Shown piece after piece: positions 35,338 to 47,411 of a stretch of 64,000 nt of DNA. The translations under genes were made by a program, and so were the position numbers. The notes under the pieces are model-generated. The model saw only the letters and a list, made by a program, of their open reading frames with translations. It ran no database searches and had not been told where the DNA came from. The stretch is from Epiperipatus broadwayi (lineage: Eukaryota > Onychophora > Udeonychophora > Euonychophora > Peripatidae): positions 332,626 through 396,625 of the forward strand of contig JAQFVV010006695.1 in assembly GCA_028023455.1 (NCBI GenBank), in the 5' to 3' direction. Numbering within the stretch: the stretch's first letter is position 1; every line of letters starts with the position of its first letter.

Positions 35338-36180
35338 CATTATAAGTATTCGTTTTTTAGTTTTTATTTTAATTCAAATGTATCTGTAGATAAGAAGTCA
35401 ATCCTTATTAAAAAATGCATTTTGATTATAGGTATTTTAGTATTTATAATTTATCTTTAATAAAACGTATTTCCATAGCTAAATTTGTTCATAATTTTCT
35501 TTTTCTTTTTTAAGAAAGATATTTTGTTTTATCTTTTATAAACACATATAAATATTGAAAAAAATATAAAATCATTACAAGTATTCGTTTTTTCCTTTAT
35601 TGTAATTCAAATGTATCTGTAGATGAGAAGTCAATCCTTATTAAAAATGCATTTTAATTATAGGTATTTTAGTATTAATAATTTATCTTTAATAAAACGT
35701 ATTTCCATAGCTAAATTTGTTCATAATTTTCTTTTTCTTTTTTAAGAAAGATGTTTTGTTTTAACTTTTATAAACACATATAAATATTGATAAAAATATA
35801 AAATCATTACAAGTATTCATTAAGAAAGATGTTTTGTTTTAACTTTTATAAACACATATAAATATTGTTAAAAATATAAAATCATTACAAGTATTCATTT
35901 TTTACTTTATTTTAATTCAAATGTATCTGTAGATGAGAAGTCAATCCTTATTAAAAATGCCTTTTGATTATAGATATTTTTAATATTTATCATTTACAAT
36001 TTATTATTAACAGAACGTATTTTTGCACAGCTATTTTTATTAATAATTCTTTTTTTTTTTATTTTATTTATAATAAAGACGTTTTGTTTGTCTTTTAAAA
36101 ACACATATAATTTTAGTTTAAGAAATATGTTTTGTCTTGTCTTCTATAAATACACATAGTATCGAATATTTTTATAAAAT
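35338..36180 (+). repeat. Tandem array, unit ~233 bp
   Basis: ATCATTAxAAGTATTC starts units near 35338, 35571, 35804 (a short unit of about 76 bases) and 35880. Each full unit holds AATTCAAATGTATCTGTAGA, GAGAAGTCAATCCTTATTAA, AAAACGTATTTCCATAGCT and AAACACATATAAATATTG. The last unit is more diverged and fades out near 36180. Non-coding, possibly a minor satellite. Confidence 0.8.
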
Positions 36181-36181
36181 C

Positions 36182-36995
36182 ATTACCTTCATTTACCCAG
36201 TTTGTTTCTCCATATCCATGATGTAACTGCTTTCAAAAGGGGCATCGCATTTCAGCTGAATGACATTATCTTCTTTCTATGATGTCTATCCAGGCAAATC
36301 TTGGAAAATCATGGCTTAGAATGAAGAGAAAAGCTGTTACCGTTTACCCTTCCATCGTTATGTTTTCCTTAATAATGTTTTCTTTTTCTATCATTAATAG
36401 TGGTTCTTTAACTGCTCTTAATATCTTTTTAAAATTGAAATCTTTTTTCAAAATTCTTCTTTAACATCTACTTGAAAAATATCTCCTTGACAAAACTTTA
36501 AAATCTGCTCTGAACTTGCAACTTGATTATATATATATCTGATTCTTGGACTGTTTAAACAGTTCAGCCCATGTATCCTAGTCATCCCACAGCTCTCATT
36601 TAAGTCCGATTGCCTTTCTCTTTATAATGATTGGATAATCTACTTTTCTAGCAGGATAGATAAGAAAGTATGAAAATTAAGCCATGTTTTTCAATTTATT
36701 AAGACTGCCTCAAGCTGTTATCACACTTTAATTGAAAACATCATTCCAAAAATTAAAAATGTAATCTTTTTAATAAATTCCAGCTTTTATTTACATTGTA
36801 ATTTGAAACTATAAAATCAATAATGATTTTCTTTTAACTATAAACTTTTTGCTTTATTTTTTTTTTAATTTGATCAAATCGTGCTAGTCTTTTTTAAATG
36901 GGGGGGGTCTTTTGAATATATATACGTGGAACAGTATATCTGTTTCAATATACGTACATAAATAACATGCAAACATATAGAGTCTATCCAAACCC
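36182..36995. other. Non-coding AT-rich stretch
   Basis: No supported gene; the 61-codon open frame at 36279-36464 shows no domain. A G-run lies at 36901-36907. Confidence 0.5.
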
Positions 36996-36999
36996 TGAA

Positions 37000-37476
37000 T
37001 CTACAATCTGTTGTCAAAGCAATTTTTATAAGTAAAAGATGGATTTCACTCTTCGTTCTGATTTAAGATCTTAATATAGACAAGAAAGTTGATACTTGAA
37101 CTGTAACAGAATGAGATTTTTATATTTCCTAAAATTTGAATAAACCCCATTAAACCTAAAAGCAAATAAACCTATTTTGAAACTAAATCAACAAATAGGC
37201 ATTTTTAAAACTATAAAACCCCACTGCACATTTATTATCTAAATAATGATGAATAGCAGTGGGAATTAAAAGTTTTCAAAAATGCCTTTTATTAGTTTAC
37301 TTTCAAAACAGATTATATTACTCCTTTTAATGGAGTTTATTTAAACTTAAAAAGTATAAAAATCTCATTCTATTACAATCCAAATATAGATCAGAGTGAA
37401 CAATGGAATCCATCTTTTTCTTATAGAGATTGCCTTGACAACATTATAGATTTGGCGATATCATGTGATTTATATT
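37000..37476. repeat. Large inverted repeat, arms ~230 bp
   Basis: Left arm 37000-37238 is the complement of right arm 37245-37476: for example TCTGTTGTCAAAGCAATTTT.. against ..GATTGCCTTGACAACATTAT, and AAACCCCACTGC against GCAGTGGGAATT around the centre near 37230. The right-arm unit is then repeated in direct orientation at 37477-37718 and 38537-38890. Confidence 0.8.
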
Positions 37477-37732
37477 TAAAAAATCATCTAGCTTTGTCCA
37501 AAATCAGGGTTATTGTCTAGATAATAACGAATGGCAGTGGATTTTGAAAGCATTAAAATTAACTATTTATTAATATACTTTTAAAACATATTTGATCAAG
37601 TGAGATTTATTTAAACTTCTAGGAATATGAAAATCATAATGTGTTAACAGTCCAAGTGTCATCTTCTCTATATTAAGATTTTAGATTAGAGTGAAAGGTG
37701 AGATCTATTTTTTACTTAGATGTTTTCTATAC

Positions 37733-38522
37733 CAATAAACATCATATGACCACCTCCTCTTATGCTTGTGTATAACGTTAAAACAAAGCAAAACTCACTA
37801 TATTTTTGCCTCACACAGCAAGCTAGAGTAATCAATGGATGCCAGAAGGCTTGTGCATAAAATCCCCATCTAGTGCCTACTCTGGAGATATTGGATGAGT
37901 AGGCATTAGATGGGGATTTTATGCACAAGCCTTCTGGCATCCATTGATTATTCTAGCTTGCTGTGTGTGGCAATATATATAGTGAGTTTTGCCAGTTTTA
38001 ACAACAGTTATACACAAGCATAAGAGGAGGTGGTCATATGATGTTTATTGGCTTAAAACCAAAATATATAGTGAGTTTTGCCCATTTTAACAAGTTATAC
38101 ACAAGCATAAGAGGAGGTGGTCATATGATGTTTATTGGCTTAAAACCAATCCTGCCTAATAGGATAGTGGTGGCTATGGTTATTAAAGAACCAAAGACAC
38201 CAAAATGTATGGGTACTGAACTGGGTTCAGACCCATATGACTATATAAGCTAATGGGCTTGGATTGAAAATATTGTGTTTTCAATTTTATTCTCATAGTT
38301 TTGTAGTTAAGTAGATGCAAAAGGTGGCTTCTGGAGGATTGCATTAGATCCTAAGATCTAGATGCAGTGCTGTCAGATCCAAGGCTCCTCACTGACGAAG
38401 GCCATAAGCCAGAAACTAGTCTGTAGATATTGGATGAGTAGGCACTAGATGGGGATTTTATGCACAAGCCCTCTGGCATCCATTGATTACTCTAGTTTGC
38501 TGTGGGTGGCAATATATATAGT
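37733..38522. mobile_element. Family A foldback element with 14-bp TSD
   Basis: GATGTTTTCTATAC flanks it at 37719-37732 and 38523-38536. The left part (37733-38050) is an inverted repeat with ~150-bp arms and a 14-base spacer (37883-37896). Then an ~75-bp segment (37975-38050) is duplicated at 38063-38148, followed by a long plus-strand family A copy (38150-38522) that includes the hammerhead-like motif. Family A copies also occur near 12.2, 12.6, 12.8, 54.7, 55.0 and 60.5 kb. The open frames at 37716-37940 and 38038-38253 run through the inverted repeat and are not genes. A target duplication of this length, plus partial inverted copies, suggests a PLE-like or LINE-like mode of insertion. 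Confidence 0.75.
38386..38455 (+). ncRNA. Hammerhead-like structure, family A, best copy
   Basis: Core CTGACGA (38392-38398), hairpin A-GGC-CATAA-GCC-A, GAAAC (38412-38416). CTAGT (38416-38420) can pair with ACTAG (38444-38448) as stem III, and TCCTC (38386-38390) with GGGGA (38451-38455) as stem I, giving a three-way junction in the right order (I, core, II, GAAA, III, I). Two features are not canonical: the base expected to be U16.1 is A (ACTAG-A-T), and position 2.1 is A opposite G. So this is either a decayed ribozyme or a related fold. Confidence 0.38.
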
Positions 38523-38894
38523 GATGTTTTCTATACAATAGATTATGGATTGATGGTATGGGTAGGCTTTGGCTGTTATCATATGATTTACATTTATAAA
38601 CCACCTAGTTTTGTGAAAATCTGCTTTATTATCTAAATAATATTGAATAGTTAAATTTGAAGATTTAAAAATGACTATTTATTAGTTTACTTTCAAAACA
38701 AATTGATTATATTAGCCTGTTTAATGAAATTGATTTAAACTTCCAGAAATATAAAAATCTCAATCTGTTTAACAGCTCGGTGTCAACTTACTTGTTTGTA
38801 TTAAGATCTTAGACCAGTCCATCTTTTACTTATAGAGGTTGCCTTTTTTGCAACAGATAGTAGATTCATGATTTAGATAGATTGGCTGTTATAT

Positions 38895-41800
38895 AATTTG
38901 TTTTTATAAAACCATTTGTGCAAAATCATATATATGATCTAAATAGTATATGTATAAAATTTGTATCAATATATAACAAGTAGATGTAATAAAATCAAAC
39001 AATATAGTCTTAAAAACACAAGTACAAATTCATTTCATATATATTGAAGAAATAAATAAATAAAATGTATGCACACAGACAATATCTACAAATGTATCCA
39101 TCATCTGCAATTATGCCTAGATTATTTATGAATATAAAAATGTGTAAAAAGAAACATCGCATAGGATGATAGATTCCAGAGGGATATATTATTAAAGTGC
39201 TGTAGACAAATTAGGATTTGGAGTTTATCTTTGATATCATCATTTGATTTTTTTAATAGCATTAGAAACATTAATACTTTGGATATTTGTAGAAGAGCGG
39301 AGCATCAGCCATAAGTTTGAACCCATCACTGCCAGCCTCATATGCTCTGAAAGACATGACGCCCGACGCAAAATTAGAGGCGTTTTACATAGCTAGCGAC
39401 CCCAAATCCATCAATAGGAGAGAAGCATGCTTTGCTATCTCAAAAATGACAATTATAACTCATTTGCTTAAATTCCATTTCTATTTCTACAATGCTGTTA
39501 TAACAACAACAGCTACAATTATGAGCGCAAGTAGTCTCTTGAAAGCGCTCAGCTTTTTAACAGCTTTATATTTTAATAAATTTTAAAAAAAGGCTTTATC
39601 CTAGCTTCATTATCTGTGCAAATAGCGCATATGTATATATCACCAATTTAAATAATATAAGAATTGTTACTATTTAACAGTTTGAGAAAAATAAAATTTT
39701 ATTGTGGATGTATTTGGATGAGCAAAACTTGATATAGTATTATGTAAAGATATTACATAAAATGAGTGAAACATAAGTGATGAACCTTTTGACAAATAGA
39801 ATTATTTAAATGACCACTAACATATAAAAAGCAAAACTTATTATATCTTATTCTAAGGAATCTTCTTTATGTATTGTAACAGAAGTGGTCCTGATTTTGT
39901 GTGTCACTAGATTTGATAGGTCATCTGAGTGGGTGAAAAAGTATATTTAGGATTTCTAAATATATAGACTCGTATTCACTCCAATCTCATTCCTGGTAGA
40001 TGATGTATTAACATAAACATATGTCAAAAATCTACCTGTACACTCATCTCTTTTCTTCATTTTGAACTATGAATCAATTAAATTTGTAATCGATTAAGTT
40101 TGTTGGGACATGCTAATATGATATGTCTTGAAATATGAGCTATTTTTACTGCCTATGTATATTCTATGAAAAAGCTAATTTAGAAGCAAAGATAAAAACA
40201 CACTCATTGACATAGTAGATTTAAAAATAATACATATTTGATCTCAATAAATTCAAAATAATGTATGAAAAACATGATGATTACAAAAAAAAAAAATAAA
40301 AGAGGTGACAAATCTACAAGCCAACATATGAAACTATAAATAAGGTTCCCATTACCATTAGGTAGCTTATGTATTAACAATGAATATGGTTTGTAACTGT
40401 TGACATATACCAAGTTATATAAACATTATATAATAACTCAAATTTTAACTACTAATTACATATAATTTATTATTGTTTAAGTTCTTATGATCTTATATAT
40501 AAAATCCATATTTTCTCTGTTATCTGATTGGTGAATGAATGGTTGTTCAATGACATCACAAACACTATATTTATGTGAAGGAAGTAATTCTGCCATGAAA
40601 TAAAAAATGCTGGGAAAAAAAATCAGTACGAGTACTCTTAACTACAAAGATATATATTTCACAGTAAAGGTGCCCATCCGGTTGCATAAACAGCCACAAA
40701 CTCTGATTCGTAATTTACCATTAAGGTATTCCGTGCTTTCATGGTTTGTCAATCTCCTAATATAGTTCAGATGAATGATGTATTTAGCAGTGTTAATGAA
40801 CTTTTATAAATTAGCAATGTGTAATAAAAAAAAAAACATTTACATTAAATCTTACAAAAAAATTGTTAAAGCAATCATTTAAAAAGTATTACACGTATTA
40901 TATTTACTAAAAATATATTATAAAAATGATGGGCATTATTGTATTTTGACACTAATAAATGGTAATTATTAATAAAACTAAAAAACTATTACAATTAGTC
41001 CGACACTATCAAAAAAAATTTTTTTATTCAGAGAGTACTCTAATAAATTATCAAATGTAACAGATATATGTAAAAATGTAAATTTTAATTTAGCTTTATT
41101 AAAATTCAGAAATTTATTTATATAATATTTAAATGTTTTGTTTAATTCATATAAAATCTTTAAAAATTTTGTTAAAGCAGCCAATTATTACAAAAACGAC
41201 AGTGTCCACCATTAAAAAATCATTCAGAAAAAACATGCTTTTAATTACTGAGGTATAGTATTTAATTAAATTGTAAAGAAAATGTGATTACAGTTCATAA
41301 ATTCGTGTTTGAAATATGATATATAGTGATGAGAAAAAAATAGATGCTTTAGTACTGTATTTACATTTAGGTTTTGTTAGCATATAATTGAAGTCAAAGC
41401 ATCGATCTTTCAGGACAGTTACATTTCTCACATTTAATATATAATATTAAAATCTTTTGTTTAATTCACATTAAATCTCGAAAAGTTTTAGTTAGCGAAT
41501 AATTGAAGTCAAAACGATGGCCTTCTGACATTTCTCACGTTTAATATATAATATTACGATCTTATGTTTAAATTACATTAAATCTCAAAAAGAATGTGTT
41601 AAAGTACAGGTGCAGTCTAGTAATACATAAATTTCAATCAATCATATCTATATCTAGTAATAATGTTTTGGCTTATATTAGTGACCATATTGAAATCATA
41701 ATGTAGTATTTAATAGTTGGCTATTATAATTTTTGATAATACTTCTCAAATCTCTCTATCATGTAATAATTAAAAGATATTAGATATTCTTAGATTCCGG

Positions 41801-43235
41801 GAGTAGGTATCGATTTAACAATATTTTTTACATGAAATAGAAATGCATATCTGTCATTTTTTATGCTATTTGTTAGTAATTTTGGTTTTAGATTACTACA
41901 TATTTTGATATATTATCTAAAAACTTATTATGTAAATTGTGCATGTATATATATGCATGCACATATGTAGTTATCATTATTGGAAGCCAATTGTAAATGA
42001 GTTTAGTCGGTACTAGTATCACCGCTAGTCAGTTTCTTATTTAAGGTCATGGCCCGGCAAAGTTATATTTAACTGTTTTTATGTAGCAACAGCACCCTGT
42101 ACTGTCGATGATACTGGTACGTTTCATTTAGTCATTCTAACTACAAAAGAAATATATATATATATATAAAACAAATTTCAGTTTTGTGTTGACTGTACAA
42201 ATTTGTAAAACGAATTTCAATATCTTTTGATTTAATTTTCATTTTATGATGTGTGTTTTTAGATTAACTGTATTCTATAAATTGTGATCCAACTCCAATG
42301 ATTTGCAAAATATTCTTAAAGTTTTGAATGCAGTCTACTTAATGTTCAAAAACTCACTGGTAGAAGAAAAATCTGCAACAACTTTTAGTTTGGATTATTA
42401 CTATTTGATAATATGAATCGATTTAAATACCATTCTTTTTAGGTAAAAAGGCAGTTATTGAGACACAACATAAGCTAAAAGATATAAAATTTTATAATAA
42501 AAATTTTAAGCAGTTATTATTAGAAAATTTGCTGTAGTCTGATCAATATTTTTTATGCACTATAAATTTTCAGCTAAATTAATTATATATAAACTATTAT
42601 TATTTTGCCCAATTTATTATCAGAAATTAAGACTTGGATTCTTGTCATCGTAACATAAAGTCACTAGAAGAATTTCATTTAAAATGCTCCATAAGATTCT
42701 GAAAATGTGAAGGCAAGATCATAATAATTTTTTTTTAAACTAATGTGAATGATAAATATAAAATTCATTGTTCAAAAAGTCAAAAATATTTCTAACTTTT
42801 AACCATGTTTTCACTATTATAAAGAAGGAACAAACCTCCCTCCGGTCATTTGCTTTTACAAATTTAAATGTACTCACATGTAGTCTGTGCTATATAAATA
42901 ATAGACCAGTTATCACTAGTAAATGTCAGCTAAATGATTTTTTGTTTGTAAGAATGTAAATTTTAAGGTATTAGTATTTTAATGGTAACTAAACATTCAT
43001 GCGCATTTCTGAATACTTATATTTTTATTTATCCCATTATTAGTCTTGAATTTCATATTATTTCAGTTTTGTAGTGATTATTATTAAAACATATGGTTCA
43101 ACATGAAATGCATATTGGGTGTTATTTGTCTTTTATTATATCTTTATTTATATGAAATAAAAAAGAATGGAGAAATATGGAAGTTGTCTAATCTATAAAA
43201 AAATCTATTTATATAATTATTTTAAAATATATATT
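38895..43235. other. Non-coding AT-rich stretch with one GC-richer patch
   Basis: At 39290-39570 the composition is less AT-rich and an 89-codon open frame (39317-39586) exists, with no domain I recognise; near its end GAGCGC (39524-39529) and GCGCTC (39545-39550) form a small hairpin around TTGAAA. At 41375-41600 a ~115-bp unit with ATTGAAGTCAAA..GAT and TTTAATATATAATATTA is duplicated. (AT)n near 42155-42171. No other supported feature. Confidence 0.45.
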
Positions 43236-43682
43236 TCAAATGTGTTTTACCAGTTCTTACTTATGGATCTGAGACTTGGACACTTATTAGAAGAGCAATA
43301 CAGAGACTTCAGACCTCTTAAAGAAGTATAGAGAGATGTATGTTGGGAGTAACAAGAAGAGATCGAAAACGCAATGTATGGGTAAGAGAACAAATAGGTG
43401 TTACTGACCTCATTGAAAAAATTAAAAGATTGAAATGGAGTTGGGCTGGACATATTGCTAGAAGAGATGATAATAGATGGACAATTGAAGTCTTAAACTG
43501 GATTCCAAGAGATTGTAAAAGACCCAGAAAGAGACCACATGTGAGATGGATGGATGAAATAAGAAAGTGTGCATACAGGGATGATGTGGAGAAGAGAAGC
43601 TAGAGATTGGAAAAGATGGATTGATCTTGGAGAGATCTTCATCCTGCAGTGGATTGATAATGGTTGATGATGATGATTTCAA
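43235..43682 (+). pseudogene. LINE 3' end: C terminus of an endonuclease-reverse transcriptase
   Basis: Starts in frame as PVLTYGSETWTLIRRAIQRL, the conserved segment after the RT thumb in these LINEs. After a stop the open stretch 43340-43603 has RCMLGVTRRDRKRN, LKWSWAGHIARRDDNRWT and KRPHVRWMDEIRK, the typical W.GH..RR.D.RW and RP..RW.D.I pair. After a frame break it ends ...ARDWKRWIDLGEIFILQWI. The 3' end near 43665-43680 is a short TGATGATGATGA run, the kind of simple-repeat tail seen in RTE-type elements. The RT palm and endonuclease are absent, so it is a 5'-truncated copy, the usual product of target-primed insertion. It is among the least damaged LINE pieces here. Confidence 0.75.
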
Positions 43683-43689
43683 AATATAT

Positions 43690-45340
43690 AAACAATGTCA
43701 GATATCTTTAATGACCCTGCAATATATATATACAAATTTATGTATTAGCATATGGAAGTATATAAAATGTAACTGCATTTATTCACAAAATTGACAAAAA
43801 AGAAGGTAATATTTAATGTATTTGATTTTAAATATAAAACAAAATATATAATAAACTTTAGTATAGCATAAATGTAGTACAATTGATTAATATTCACATA
43901 CATTGCTTTTAACAATACATGTATATTACTCATTAACATATTTAAATATTAGTTAATTATGATATTTATTGTTATAATATTACAAATAAAAAAAATGTTA
44001 TATCTTTAAGGGCAGTAAACAATTGCTATTTTTTACCAATGATAATCAAGTGTTATTTGATTCTTAGTACTTCCTTCCCAGACACTTTATTTTGCTTTCC
44101 AATAGAAAATATTTTATTACTTTTTATAATTATTGCAACTTTTTCTAAATCATACATGATCACTTTATGCAAAAGTAACATTATTAAATATGCTTGTCCA
44201 AAGTAAATTTGTGTTCTTTATGCCTACAATTGATTTCTCAAAAACATTTAAACTAAAACTTTATGCACTTTATAGAAAACTGCTATAAGACATTAAAATA
44301 ACTATCAATTTTTAATCTTAAGAAGCTTTACAATCAATATATTTATAATATCAAAAATCACATAAACTTATCATTTTTATCAACTTATTTTCAACTATTT
44401 AGATTACTTATACTAATTCTATCTGCAGCTATATCTCCCTAACATGTTACCCATCTGTAATTTTTGCTTCAATTTTTTTTACTTCAAAAAAACCCCATAT
44501 TCATAGTATACACAAACAATTCTATGAATAAATTTACATAACTGGTCAATTAATAGTCTTATCATAAATTTAAAAATTGTGTACTTAAACCCAAAATATA
44601 TTGATTTTTTATTGAAATTAAACTGGGACTGCTTATTAACTTTACACTTAATAAAATATCAGAAAGTAGATCAAATCTATATTTGGCTTTGCCAGATGAT
44701 TATATTGATATTTCCTCTATAAATGTAATAGACTTTAACAATATCTACTCAAAAAATGTACAAAACAATTCAATTTCTGTTAGCATTTTTTTCCTTATCT
44801 AGTATTCTATTTACTACTGCATTGATATTTATTTATCCTATTTGCTTTTTAATGTACTTGAAGCATTTTTATATATAGTTCCATTTTACCAGACAAAAGT
44901 TAGAATAATTCATGCAGTTAGACATCATTAAAAATAAATTTTAAAATAACTCTAAGAGACACTTATAGTAACTCTTGGAATTTTTTTATTTCAATTTTAG
45001 TATTCAATAATTTTCAATATGATAAATGGCTGCCTCATTTTTCTTATCAGGTAATATAAATAAATAAAAATTAAGTCTAATTAGTGATTACTAATTGTAG
45101 TAAAATATTACAAAAGAAAAGAGGTTTTTTAATATGTTCCATATTATGACTGTAAATATTTTGCTTTCTTATAATTTTTTTTTAATATTGTATTGCAAAT
45201 AGAATAAGATGGATAATTACAACTTGGAAAAAGTCAGACTTTACAAAGTTGATAAAATATGTTGATTATAATTATTTGTTTACATTTTAAAAAATAGTTA
45301 AGTGGTCTAGCAGAGTAATATGCTCTAGGCTGCTTTAGAT
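43690..45340. other. Non-coding AT-rich stretch
   Basis: No supported gene. 45303-45375 has a faint tRNA-like look (GTGGTCTAGCAGAG...) but no good B box, see rejected items. Confidence 0.5.
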
Positions 45341-45344
45341 AATT

Positions 45345-46409
45345 TTGGAGATCAGTGACTCCTGGAGAGTTATGTATATAATCTTTATTGATTCTGTTCT
45401 CTCTTTGCCTATTTTATCTCAAAGTCTAAACAAGATCATTCAAGAAGGTATTCTCAAATACATTTCTCCATCCCAGTTCGCCAAAAAAGGCTCATCAACC
45501 ACCCTAGCTATGGCCCAAGTTAAATCCCTAAGAACAAACAGGAAATCTAAACCAATTGCTGTTCAATTGGACATAGCTGCCACATTTGATTCAGTCAGGA
45601 TCAACATCCTGCTTAAAACTCTGGCTGACTATGCGGTACCCAAGCCATACCTCCAAATCATAAGTAATCTTCTTAGAAACAGACACATACTGATATCCTT
45701 AGATGGAAGAACCACTGACAGTTTCAAACCATCACATTCAATTCCACAAGGATCCCCTCTTAGTGCGATTCTTTTCATTGCTTACATCAATCCACTCCTG
45801 TTAGACATTCAAAGACAACTTCCAGGAGTCTACATTCCCAGACTAAAGAGGGAGATAGGAATCCTCGCATATATGGATGATGTCTTCATAGTCTTGCCAT
45901 CACAAAAATATCTTGGTCATCTCAACAAAATTTTAAATGACTACACTCACCAATATAAACTTTCCTTCAATCTTCAAAAATCATCTGCATGGAGAATTGC
46001 TACAGGGAAAAAGATTACAACTAACTTCCTTGGACAACCACAGAATTTCCTAGGTATTCCCTTTCACAAACTACCTACTATCATCACATCACAAATACAA
46101 AATGAAATATTAAAATCTGCCAGCAAAATAACAACATTACTTGCTAAGGTTTACCTTTCACTTCATGGGAAGGTGGCCTTACTCAACATGGTCCTTTTCC
46201 CCAAAATTAATTATTACCTCCCAATTATTAAACCTACCAAAATCTTTGTCAGTAAAATTAACTCACTTTGCTCTAGGTTGTTCTGGAGTGGGAAAACTGT
46301 TGCCATTAGTCTAGAAGGCATGCGCCGTCCCTGCTGGCTGAATGGTCTTTCACTCCACTCCCCCTATACATTTTTTCTCCAAAAAACCACAATCTTATTC
46401 ATAAATTAA
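45345..46409 (+). pseudogene. LINE reverse transcriptase, 5'-truncated
   Basis: A 354-codon open stretch; true similarity starts about residue 17. RT motifs in order: LPILSQSLNKII (residues 21-32), QFAKKGSSTT (44-53), LDIAATFDSV (75-84, with the first catalytic Asp), HSIPQGSPLS (131-140), YMDD (176-179, the catalytic pair), then LSFNLQKSS and FLGIPFHKLPT thumb-side blocks. All catalytic Asp residues are present, so the domain itself is intact. LINEs of most clades have FADD or YADD; YMDD is unusual here. The endonuclease and N terminus are missing. A stop at 46407-46409, thirty bases before the next open stretch, separates it from the C-terminal part, which is in a different frame. Confidence 0.85.
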
Positions 46410-47410
46410 CCCTTATTTTTGACAACTTCCAAGTCTATATGCCAGTTGACCCCACCGACCGACCACCACCTCTCAAACAGGATTGGATATCATCCTTAAC
46501 CTCTGCTTCTCAATGCCTTTACAACTGTCCTGCAACTGCTTATTCTTCCAAAATGAAATACTGGGATGCATATAATCTACAGCATCCTCAAACATATTCT
46601 CCTATTTCCAGACTTAACTTATCCAACAAGAAAATCATATCACAGTTTAAATTTTGGAGCCTCGAAGCAAAATTCCTGGACTTCATAATTAAAATAAATC
46701 TTGATGCCCTACCAACTAAATGGTTTTTGGTAAACAGAAGAGGATTCAATAACATTGACCCACTATGCCAACTCTGTGGCCAGGAATCAGAGACATTTGA
46801 GCACATTTTAAACATCTGCCCCAATCTCAACAGTATCAGACAATTAATCCACACAAACTCAAAGATCAACTTTCAAATAATTAACTCAATCCAGCACTGC
46901 CTTGGCACAAAAACATTTGCATGGATAAGACTATCCACATTCCTCACCTTTTCCATCTGGTCCGTCCGCTGCAAGCTAGCCTTTGAAGGAGCTCATTTAA
47001 ATCCTCTCCAACTCTTCATTAACATCATCAACAATATCAAAAAAAGGGATGAAATCCTCTCTACCTCTACGGCCTTCTTTGAGACATGGAGACTGTTTGA
47101 AGTTCCGATACAACAATAATGCAAACACTGCAACAAACTCACATCAAACCCACCATCAAAAAGCAATATATTTATCATCCCTATAAATACTCTATGGTCA
47201 CTCTAAGCATCAACCTGTTGCAGGAACACAATGTCGTTCAATTGAAATACTGCAACCACTATCAATACAAAGTTGTACAAGATAGACCAATGTCCACATA
47301 ATAATACATGCATGAGAACTCTTAACCTTTTAACCAAGCTTAACCTGTTATCCTGTATATCATAATACTATGTATATTTTGTGTTAAATAAATTTCTTGA
47401 TAAAAAAAAG
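45380..47410 (+). mobile_element. 5'-truncated LINE (YMDD-type RT) with 3' UTR and A-rich end
   Basis: Contains the RT and C-terminal gene pieces listed separately, then about 280 bp of 3' UTR (47120-47400) with AATAAA-type signal TTAAATAAATTTCTTG near 47385 and an A-run at 47402-47410. The base composition is clearly less AT-rich than its surroundings and the code is well kept, so it is younger than most LINE relics here. No target duplication is certain. Confidence 0.75.
46439..47119 (+). pseudogene. C-terminal part of the YMDD LINE protein, with CCHC motif
   Basis: 226 codons, continuing the RT protein in another frame. A Leu-Pro-Thr-Lys-Trp segment (LPTKWFLVNRRG, residues 91-102) leads into CQLCGQESETFEHILNIC (110-127), a C-x2-C-x8-H-x4-C motif. 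The same LPT..CxxCg..Et..Hil..C arrangement follows the RT in R2-like elements and in LINEs with a zf-RVT domain. What follows (FSIWSVRCKLAFEGA and on) has no PD-(D/E)XK endonuclease that I can see, so it is not a standard R2 element. Clade left open. It ends at a stop at 47117-47119. The start at 46439 is just the first Met after the break. Confidence 0.8.
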
Positions 47411-47411
47411 A

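Larger units (their letters stand above)
37477..38890 (+). repeat. Direct copies of the ~250-340-bp unit, split by a foldback
   Basis: Copies at 37477-37732 and 38537-38890 share TGATTTATATTTA..ATCTAG.TTTGT, CTATTTATTAATxTACTTTxAAAAC and TTTATTTAAACTTC.AGxAATAT blocks with the right arm of the inverted repeat. The family A element at 37733-38522 lies between them, flanked by GATGTTTTCTATAC on both sides. Confidence 0.7.

Noticed and set aside
37716-38253. Open frames of 74 and 71 codons with a shared peptide
   Set aside because: The shared peptide comes from the inverted and duplicated DNA of the family A foldback.
45303-45375. Possible tRNA or SINE head (GTGGTCTAGCAGAG..)
   Set aside because: The A-box likeness is fair but there is no good B box (GGTTCGA..CC) and no closing acceptor stem.
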